Source of the DNA: PALSA-1006 sp964571195
GTDB lineage: Bacteria > Pseudomonadota > Gammaproteobacteria > Burkholderiales > Gallionellaceae
Length of the DNA: 64,000 nt
Assembly: GCA_964571195.1 (NCBI GenBank)
Contig: CAZNAD010000002.1
Location: forward strand, 1-64,000
Direction of reading: 5' to 3'
The stretch's first letter is position 1. The number at the start of each line of letters is the position of its first letter. Below, one piece after another: positions 58,598-64,000 of the stretch. A model generated the notes under the pieces. The model ran no database searches. It was not told where the DNA came from and worked only from the letters and a program-made list of their open reading frames with translations. The translations under genes and the position numbers were made by a program.

Positions 58598-59203
58598 ATG
58601 ACTGTTGCAAACAAACTGCACCGTCTGCTGTTGGCGGTGTGTCTGTCGAGTTGTGCTGGTGCCGCGTATGCCGCAGAGCCGCTACTGGATCTGAGCCTGC
58701 CGCAGGAGCGCGAGCAGATACTGGCGGCTAGGCCGTTGCTGCTGGCTGCGAATGAGGTCGAGAGCGCCAAAATCCGACGTGATGCCGAACCGACGGCACC
58801 CGAAGTATTCGAGCCGAAACTATTTTCGGGCAGCAAGATGCACCAGTATCTGGGCGTAGGAACTGCGGTATTTGCTGCCGCGGCATTCATGACCCACCCG
58901 CACCCGACCGACCCTAACGCGCCGCGCGAGACCAACGGTACCCATGCACAATTGGCTAAGGCCACTGTGGCGATGGCGGCAGCCACGGTCGCGACCGGCC
59001 TGTATACACACTGGGACGATTTCAGCATGGAAGACGGCTGGAGCGACCCGGATAACCTGCACGTGTTGCTGGGTGCGACCGGTGCGGCGCTGATGGCGTA
59101 TGCCACAATCCGCTCGGCGAACTCATCGGTACCTGTCAGTCATGCCGCAATGTCGGAACTCGGCGCGCTCGGCATGGTCATAGCCATCAAATTAACCTGG
59201 TAA
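58598..59203 (+). CDS. Membrane protein of unknown function in the SHP operon
   Basis: A 201-aa protein with a signal peptide (LLLAVCLSSCAGAAYA) and about three later helices (YLGVGTAVFAAAAFMTH; LAKATVAMAAATVATGLY; VLLGATGAALMAYATI). Conserved-looking histidines (THPHPTD, THAQLAK) could bind heme or metal. I do not recognise a family. Placed between the cytochrome b and SHP genes, it may be a further membrane redox component. Confidence 0.8.
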   Translation: MTVANKLHRLLLAVCLSSCAGAAYAAEPLLDLSLPQEREQILAARPLLLAANEVESAKIRRDAEPTAPEVFEPKLFSGSKMHQYLGVGTAVFAAAAFMTHPHPTDPNAPRETNGTHAQLAKATVAMAAATVATGLYTHWDDFSMEDGWSDPDNLHVLLGATGAALMAYATIRSANSSVPVSHAAMSELGALGMVIAIKLTW

Positions 59204-59218
59204 ATGGAGAGCATAAAG

Positions 59219-59620
59219 ATGAAACATTTGTTTAGCCTGATGATCCTGAGTACATTGGCAATCGCCCCGATTGCACAAGCCACCCCCGCCAGCGATGCCC
59301 TGCTGGCCAAATACAAGAGCGAAGGTGCGGGTAAAGCCGATCCCGCCAAGGCCAAAGCCGACTGGACCAAGGAAGCCGTCGGCGAAGATGGCGAGAAGAT
59401 GTCCTGCTCGACCTGCCATGGCACGGATTTCAGCAAGGCCGGTAAACATCACAAGACCAGCAAAGTCATCGAACCGATGTCCAGACGTGTGAATGCCGAG
59501 CGCTTCACCGACGAGAAGAAGATCGAGAAATGGTTCAAGCGTAACTGCAAAGATGCCTGGGGCCGCGAATGTACCGCCCAGGAAAAGACCGACTTCCTCA
59601 CCTACCTCATCGCGCAATAA
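59219..59620 (+). CDS. Sphaeroides heme protein-like monoheme cytochrome (DUF1924)
   Basis: A 133-aa periplasmic cytochrome with signal peptide (KHLFSLMILSTLAIAPIAQA) and one heme motif CSTCHG. The rest matches the DUF1924/SHP family: SDALLAKYKSEG, then EPMSRRVNAERFTDEKKIEKW (in part) and CKDAWGRECTAQEKTDFL with a conserved Cys pair. SHP from Rhodobacter binds O2 and NO through loss of an Asn ligand; the Asn in RRVN may play that part. The ATG at 59219 fits the Shine-Dalgarno GGAG better than one at 59204. Confidence 0.9.
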   Translation: MKHLFSLMILSTLAIAPIAQATPASDALLAKYKSEGAGKADPAKAKADWTKEAVGEDGEKMSCSTCHGTDFSKAGKHHKTSKVIEPMSRRVNAERFTDEKKIEKWFKRNCKDAWGRECTAQEKTDFLTYLIAQ

Positions 59621-59633
59621 CAAGGAAATGCAT

Positions 59634-60194
59634 ATGAACCGTATTACTTACACCTTGGCCCTGTTGGTTGGCCTCACTCTGAGCAGCAGTGTTGCATGGG
59701 CCGAAGAAAGCCTGGTCACCGCTGTCGTCACCCCGCTCCGCCAGAAAGAGATCGTTGCGGTGGATAACAAGACCTATCAGGACGAATGCGGCTCTTGCCA
59801 CTTCGCGTACCAGCCGGGTCTATTGCCGACCAAATCATGGGAGAAGTTGCTGAACGAAAAAGCCCTGGCTGAACACTTCGGTGAGAACGCCGAGCTGGAT
59901 GCCGACACCCTCAAGACCATCCGCGACTACGCCTTGGCCAACGCGGCGGATAAGAGCTACCACAAACGTTCGCGCAAGATCGCCATTGCCACGGAAAAGG
60001 GCGAAGCCCCGTTGCGCATCACCGAAATACGCTACATCAAACGCAAACACCACGAACTTTCCGACAAGATGGTCAAAGGCAATAAAGACGTCAAATCGTT
60101 GAGCTACTGCGATGCCTGCCACACTCAGGCAGCCAAAGGGGTGTTCGACGAAGACACGGTTAAGATCCCCAACTATCCAGACTGGGAAGACTGA
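59634..60194 (+). CDS. Periplasmic diheme cytochrome c (DHC)
   Basis: A 186-aa protein with a signal peptide (RITYTLALLVGLTLSSSVAWA) and two heme motifs, CGSCH and CDACH. The spacing and the LPTKSWEKLLNEKALAEHFGE region match the dihaem cytochrome c (DHC) family that donates electrons to SHP. Last gene of the operon, followed by a strong terminator. Confidence 0.9.
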   Translation: MNRITYTLALLVGLTLSSSVAWAEESLVTAVVTPLRQKEIVAVDNKTYQDECGSCHFAYQPGLLPTKSWEKLLNEKALAEHFGENAELDADTLKTIRDYALANAADKSYHKRSRKIAIATEKGEAPLRITEIRYIKRKHHELSDKMVKGNKDVKSLSYCDACHTQAAKGVFDEDTVKIPNYPDWED

Positions 60195-60222
60195 GCCGTC
60201 GATCGGTGGCACATCTAAAAAC

Positions 60223-60254
60223 AAGAAGGGCAGCCGAGGCTGCCCTTCTTTTTG
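60223..60254 (+). terminator. Rho-independent terminator of the SHP/DHC operon
   Basis: A perfect 13-bp stem AAGAAGGGCAGCC / GGCTGCCCTTCTT with a two-base loop and TTTTT after it. The A-rich left arm lets it serve the convergent FKBP gene too. Confidence 0.92.
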
Positions 60255-60270
60255 CCGCAGAGTATCTGGC

Positions 60271-60720
60271 TTAACGCACGCCCAGCAACTCCACATCGAA
60301 CACCAGCGTTGCATTCGGCGGGATTACCCCACCCGCGCCGCGAGCGCCGTAGCCCATCTCCGGCGGAATGACGAGGGTGCGTTGCCCGCCCACTTTCATG
60401 CCGGCCACACCTTCATCCCAGCCTCTGATGACATTGCCGCTACCCAGAGCGAATTCGAACGGTGTGCCGCGATCACGTGAACTGTCGAACTTCGCACCCT
60501 TGTGGTCGGGCGCGGCTGCATCATACAGCCAGCCGGTGTAATGCACCGACACCGCGCGCCCCGCAACGGCTTCCGCGCCTGTGCCTTGTTTGCTGTCCTG
60601 TTTGACCAGCGCGGTGATGTTGCTGGGTGCCATCGGTGCAGATGCTTGTTGCGAACATGCCGTGGTGACGAACGCGGCAGACAGCAGGACGGTGAGTAAA
60701 GTTTTGGAAAGCAGTTTCAT
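60271..60720 (-). CDS. FKBP-type peptidyl-prolyl isomerase lipoprotein
   Basis: A 149-aa FKBP with a lipoprotein signal (LLSAAFVTTACSQQ, lipobox Cys near residue 22), so it is probably membrane-anchored in the periplasm. The active domain has VSVHYTGWLYD, KFDSSRDRGTPFEF, VIRGWDEGVAGMKVGGQRTL and the PPNATLVFDVELL end. It resembles the second domain of the neighbouring tandem FKBP at the DNA level. Confidence 0.93.
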   Translation of the reverse strand: MKLLSKTLLTVLLSAAFVTTACSQQASAPMAPSNITALVKQDSKQGTGAEAVAGRAVSVHYTGWLYDAAAPDHKGAKFDSSRDRGTPFEFALGSGNVIRGWDEGVAGMKVGGQRTLVIPPEMGYGARGAGGVIPPNATLVFDVELLGVR

Positions 60721-60763
60721 GTATGCCCCGGTAGTAAAAAGTTAGCGATAGTTTTGCGTGGCG

Positions 60764-61450
60764 TCACTGCACATCCAGCAGTTCGACATCGAACACCAGC
60801 GTCGCATTCGGCGGGATCACGCCACCCGCACCGCGTCGTCCGTAACCCATCTCCGGCGGAATGACGAGGGTGCGCTGACCGCCCACCTTCATGCCTTGCA
60901 CGCCCATGTCCCAACCCGAAATGACACGCCCCATGCCGAGCGGGAAGTCGAACGGCTCGTCACGGTCACGCGAGCTGTCGAACTTGGTACCTTTGTTGCC
61001 TTCCGCATTCTTGTCGAACAACCAGCCGGTGTAATGCACCGTCACCTGTTGCCCGGCAGTGGCTTCATCGCCTTCACCGATCTTGGTGTCGGTGATGTCG
61101 GTCTTGATGACCTTGAGCAGCTTTACATCGAAGATCAGCTTGGCGTTAGGCGGGATATCATCGCCCGCGCCGCTTGCGCCATAACCCATCTCTGCCGGAA
61201 TGACGAGCGTACGGTGTCCGCCTTCCTTCATGCCTTGCACACCAACGTCCCAACCTTCAATCACATGCCCCGCACCAAGCGGAAAATCGAACGGATCGTT
61301 GCGGTCAAGCGAGCTGTCGAACTTCGCGCCCTTGTTGTCCGGTGCGCTCTCTTCATACAGCCAGCCGGTGTAATGCACGATGACGGTTTGTCCGGCTTGG
61401 GCTTCCGCGCCTTCGCCTAGTTTGGTGTCGGTTTTGATGAGGGTGGTCAT
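60764..61450 (-). CDS. Tandem FKBP-type peptidyl-prolyl isomerase (two domains)
   Basis: A 228-aa protein with two complete FKBP domains in tandem (about residues 3-112 and 116-228), each with VHYTGWL, the KFDSS segment, GWD(V/M)GVQGMK and a PPNA(K/T)L(I/V)FDV end. It has no signal peptide, so it should be cytosolic. Two-domain FKBPs of this simple kind are uncommon and look like an in-frame gene duplication. The single-domain lipoprotein gene is downstream on the same strand. Confidence 0.92.
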   Translation of the reverse strand: MTTLIKTDTKLGEGAEAQAGQTVIVHYTGWLYEESAPDNKGAKFDSSLDRNDPFDFPLGAGHVIEGWDVGVQGMKEGGHRTLVIPAEMGYGASGAGDDIPPNAKLIFDVKLLKVIKTDITDTKIGEGDEATAGQQVTVHYTGWLFDKNAEGNKGTKFDSSRDRDEPFDFPLGMGRVISGWDMGVQGMKVGGQRTLVIPPEMGYGRRGAGGVIPPNATLVFDVELLDVQ

Positions 61451-61471
61451 GTTGCTATTCTCCGTTCGTAA

Positions 61472-61963
61472 TTATTTTTGTTCACATGCAAGAAAACTTA
61501 TTGTTGCTTCATCAAGACGAGCCAGCTGCACCGAATCAAAGATTGATGCGCCCAGCTCAGAATAAAACTTTTTACCTTTGCTATTTTGGCTAGCCACAAT
61601 CCAGTCTATACGACCACAACCCTGTTGATGCGCAATCATGGAAAGGTGCTGAATAAGTGCACGTCCGATACCTTTTGAACGATGAGCTTCATAGACATAT
61701 AGGTCGTCGAGCCAGATACAAGGTTTCGCGATGAAGCTCGAAAATGTTCCATAGTAGGTAGCCATTCCTACTATTACGTCATCCGATAGCGCAACCAGCG
61801 CTTTAGCCATTGGCTGTGTTGAAAACAAAGCTTTTCGAAGAGTCGAAACATCTGACACCAACGAATTTGCAACACCATCAAATTCAGCCTTTGCTTTTAG
61901 CAACGCAAGCAGCTCTGGCAACTCATTCTCGTGTATTTCACGAACAATAATTTGAGAACTCAT
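61472..61963 (-). CDS. GNAT-family N-acetyltransferase
   Basis: A 163-aa GCN5-related acetyltransferase with acetyl-CoA motif A in YVYEAHRSKGIGRALIQHL and motif B in ASQNSKGKKFYSELG. The substrate cannot be predicted. More AT-rich than its neighbours, and placed between the FKBP genes and a metH remnant, so likely part of a small acquired block. Confidence 0.88.
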   Translation of the reverse strand: MSSQIIVREIHENELPELLALLKAKAEFDGVANSLVSDVSTLRKALFSTQPMAKALVALSDDVIVGMATYYGTFSSFIAKPCIWLDDLYVYEAHRSKGIGRALIQHLSMIAHQQGCGRIDWIVASQNSKGKKFYSELGASIFDSVQLARLDEATISFLACEQK

Positions 61964-61964
61964 C

Positions 61965-62138
61965 TTAGTAACTCAACACCGGCGCCAACCACCGCTCCGC
62001 CTCTTCCACCGTCCAACCCTTGCGTTTGGCGTAATCCGCTACCTGCTCCTTATCCACCTTACCCGTGGCGAAATACTGCGCTTGCGGGTGCGAGAAGTAG
62101 AAACCGCTCACGGCGGCGGTGGGCAGCATGGCAAAATT
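61965..62138 (-). pseudogene. Remnant of a metH 3' end
   Basis: The last ~55 codons of a methionine synthase: AMLPTAAVSGFYFSHPQAQY, then KVDKEQVADYAKRKGWTVEE and RWLAPVLSY. It is similar but not identical to the end of the intact metH at 62529 (there KVDKDQVSDYAQRKGWTLEE), with roughly 80% DNA identity by eye. The match stops at about 62138, so only the tail was copied or survives. Confidence 0.85.
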
Positions 62139-62180
62139 GTCGGGATATGGGGTGAGCATTGACACTTGAAATATTTAAAA

Positions 62181-62288
62181 TCAATCGCGCAACACGATGT
62201 GACTACCGTTCTGACGCATCAGCACAAACCCCAGACGCTCAAATATTTTGATAGCTTGTGCGCCGGAAATATGCGGCAGCTTAGGCAT
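62181..62288 (-). pseudogene. hicA: Truncated HicA toxin
   Basis: A 35-codon frame MPKLPHISGAQAIKIFERLG ... MRQNGSHIVLRD, matching the N-terminal half of HicA, including the catalytic His of the NGSH motif. The C-terminal half is gone; a stop follows and the metH remnant begins nearby. It overlaps the hicB end by eight bases. Confidence 0.8.
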
Positions 62289-62487
62289 GAGCAGGAATAT
62301 CGAAGGTCGTTACCAGCGGGTGTCCGTGTGCAACGAGAGGGAACTCATCGAGGTAAAGCGCAGTTGCTTCCTGCAAATTGAGCAGTGCCTCATTGATGGT
62401 TTCGCCTTGCGTGGTTGTTCCCGTTTCCGGGTTCAATGCGATGAACCCACCTTCTTCGGCCTGAGTTAAAACGGCGGTCAATTGCAT
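62281..62487 (-). CDS. hicB: HicB-family antitoxin
   Basis: A 68-aa protein with the partial RNase H fold of HicB: LTAVLTQAEEGGFIALNPE, then TTTQGETINEALLNLQEA. It lacks the C-terminal DNA-binding domain found in longer HicB proteins. Here antitoxin precedes toxin, the order seen in many hicBA loci. With HicA truncated, it is probably an orphan. Confidence 0.85.
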   Translation of the reverse strand: MQLTAVLTQAEEGGFIALNPETGTTTQGETINEALLNLQEATALYLDEFPLVAHGHPLVTTFDIPAHA

Positions 62488-62528
62488 GATGCCTCCACTA
62501 GCAGTTAATCGTTCACGATTCTACTACA

Positions 62529-64000
62529 TCAATAACTCAACACCGGCGCTAGCCACCGCTCGGCTTCTTCCAGCGTCCAACCCTTGCGCTGCGCATAGTC
62601 CGACACCTGGTCCTTGTCCACCTTGCCGGTGGCGAAATATTGCGCTTGCGGATGCGAAAAGTAGAAGCCGCTCACGGCGGCGGTCGGAAGCATGGCGTAG
62701 CTTTCGGTGAGGGTGATGCCTGCGTTCTTCGGCGCTTGCAGTAGCTCGAACAATGGACCCTTCTCGCTGTGCTCGGGGCAGGCGGGGTAGCCGGGCGCGG
62801 GGCGGATGCCGCGATATTTTTCGGCGATGAGGCCGTTGTTGCTCAAGCCTTCATCTGAGGCATAGCCCCAGAACTCGCGGCGCACACGCAAGTGCAGGTG
62901 TTCGGCGAAGGCTTCGGCCAAGCGGTCGGCCAGTGCTTGCAGCATGATGGCGCTGTAGTCGTCGTTGGCTTTCTCGAATTCTTTCATCTTCTTCTCGATG
63001 CCGAGGCCGGTGGTGACGGCGAAGCCGCCGATGTAGTCCTTCACCTTGCTGTCCTTGGGCGCGATGTAATCGGCCAGGCAATAGTTGGGGATGTCAGCGG
63101 GCTTTTTGGTCTGCTGGCGCAGGTTGTGCCAAGTCATTGCCACGTTGTTACGCTTGTCGTCGCTGTAGATCTCGATGTCGTCGCTGTTCACCGTGTTGGC
63201 GGGGAACAAGCCGAACACGGCGTTGGCGCTGAGCCACTTCTCTTTGACGATCTTTTTCAGCATGGCTTGAGCATCGGCGAATAGCTTGCGCGCTTCGCCG
63301 CCCACCAATTCGTCATCAAGTATCTTCGGGTAGCGTCCGGCCAATTCCCAGGCCTGGAAGAACGGCGACCAGTCGATGAAGTCCACCAAGATGTCGAGCG
63401 GATAATTCTCCAGCTTTTGCACGCCGAGCAACTTGGGTTTGGTCGGGGTGACTTTCTTCCAGTCGGTCTTCAGGCCGTGCTTGCGTGCTTCGTCCAGCGA
63501 GACGTAACTCGCTTTGCCTTTCTTACCTTCGTGCTGGTCGCGCGCCGCCTGATAGTCGGCCTTGATCTCCGCCACGTAGTTGTCGCGCAAGGTCGCACTC
63601 AGCAGGTTGCTGCACACGCCGACAGCGCGTGAGGCATCCAGCACATACACCACCGTACCGCTCGGGTAGTTCGGTTCGATCTTTACCGCAGTATGCACGC
63701 GTGAAGTGGTTGCGCCGCCGATCAGCAGCGGTATCTTGAAGCCTTGGCGCTCCATTTCTTTCGCCACGTGCGCCATTTCTTCCAACGACGGGGTAATCAA
63801 ACCTGAGAGGCCGATCACATCGACATTGTGTTCGCGTGCGGCATCGAGTATCTGCTGGGCGGGAACCATCACGCCCATGTTGATGACCTCGAAATTGTTG
63901 CACTGCAACACCACGGTGACGATGTTTTTGCCGATGTCGTGCACGTCGCCCTTCACCGTCGCCATCAGTATCTTGCCTTTGGGCTTGGTGTCACCCGAGC
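62529..64000 (-). CDS. metH: Cobalamin-dependent methionine synthase, C-terminal part (truncated by window edge)
   Basis: Transfers a methyl group from methyltetrahydrofolate to homocysteine using cobalamin. The visible C-terminal ~490 codons contain the B12-binding motif GDVHDIGKN, whose His is the lower cobalt ligand, followed by VIGLSGLITPSLEEM and LLIGGATTSRVHTAVKI. The SAM-binding reactivation domain follows, with RPAPGYPACPEH near the end. The frame continues off the right edge; the N-terminal homocysteine and folate domains are outside the window. Confidence 0.97.
   Translation of the reverse strand, partial: SGDTKPKGKILMATVKGDVHDIGKNIVTVVLQCNNFEVINMGVMVPAQQILDAAREHNVDVIGLSGLITPSLEEMAHVAKEMERQGFKIPLLIGGATTSRVHTAVKIEPNYPSGTVVYVLDASRAVGVCSNLLSATLRDNYVAEIKADYQAARDQHEGKKGKASYVSLDEARKHGLKTDWKKVTPTKPKLLGVQKLENYPLDILVDFIDWSPFFQAWELAGRYPKILDDELVGGEARKLFADAQAMLKKIVKEKWLSANAVFGLFPANTVNSDDIEIYSDDKRNNVAMTWHNLRQQTKKPADIPNYCLADYIAPKDSKVKDYIGGFAVTTGLGIEKKMKEFEKANDDYSAIMLQALADRLAEAFAEHLHLRVRREFWGYASDEGLSNNGLIAEKYRGIRPAPGYPACPEHSEKGPLFELLQAPKNAGITLTESYAMLPTAAVSGFYFSHPQAQYFATGKVDKDQVSDYAQRKGWTLEEAERWLAPVLSY

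Noticed and set aside
1..64000. tRNA genes, CRISPR arrays, transposase genes and phage modules
   Set aside because: No cloverleaf-like T-loop/anticodon patterns, regular spaced repeats or transposase motifs were recognised by eye. A tRNA or CRISPR scan would be decisive.

Overview
The window reads as a chromosomal segment of a Gram-negative betaproteobacterium. The gene content suggests a diazotrophic, motile, microaerophilic member of the Nitrosomonadales, possibly Gallionellaceae/Sideroxydans-like. That placement is inferred from the linked pyrBC', ruvX, yqgE and petABC-sspAB genes, the FliF-to-FliR flagellar cluster, a nif accessory cluster and many small c-type cytochromes. No rRNA gene was seen and no database search was possible. 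No tRNA gene, CRISPR array, phage or transposase gene was recognised.

Layout. 1-3.1 kb: pyrimidine genes pyrB and pyrC' (the latter looks like a non-catalytic dihydroorotase), ruvX and yqgE on the minus strand. 3.2-4.4 kb: an unknown gene and a NifF-type flavodoxin behind a sigma-54-like promoter. 4.4-11 kb: a DegS/DegQ-like protease, a Nif3-family protein, a small cytochrome c, the cytochrome bc1 operon petABC, sspAB and rpoH, with a CIRCE operator ahead of rpoH. 12.1-25 kb: an HD-GYP/hemerythrin protein, then fliF-G-H-I-J-K-L-M-N-O-P-Q-R on the minus strand with fliE divergent. 25-43 kb: an accessory-rich stretch with mutY carrying a repeat-derived insert, a WD40-caspase-like secreted protein, a NodIJ-type ABC exporter, a VapBC-like toxin-antitoxin pair, hemJ, an RNA methyltransferase, a Nif11 gene and several small genes. 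Three copies of a MITE-like palindromic element lie within 3.7 kb here. 42.4-50.3 kb: an Fe-S oxidoreductase, then the nif accessory operon nifB-fdxN-nifO-flavodiiron protein-[2Fe-2S] ferredoxin-FeSII-nifQ-draG. nifB has two NifA-type upstream sites and a near-consensus sigma-54 promoter. 50.3-53.5 kb: an unusual cytosolic sensor-CheW protein with an Aer-like PAS protein. 54-60.2 kb: an outer-membrane barrel gene and an apparently single eight-gene operon joining a MacB/LolCDE-like ABC transporter, a LolA-like protein and a di-iron-motif protein to a cytochrome b/SHP/diheme cytochrome c set. 60.3-64 kb: FKBP genes, a GNAT gene, a duplicated metH tail, a truncated hicA with hicB, and the 3' half of metH.

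How the parts fit. NifB makes the FeMo-co precursor, NifQ supplies Mo, NifF and FdxN supply electrons, and DraG reactivates nitrogenase reductase. FeSII, the flavodiiron protein and perhaps Nif11 and the SHP cytochromes point to handling of O2 or NO around nitrogenase. The structural genes nifHDK are not in this window. Energy metabolism (bc1, small cytochromes) and energy taxis (PAS, sensor-CheW, flagellum) fit a bacterium living at oxic-anoxic interfaces.

The most distinctive non-genic signal is three families of short palindromic repeats. They occupy intergenic gaps and in two places (mutY and the Fe-S oxidoreductase) appear to have been absorbed in frame into coding sequence.
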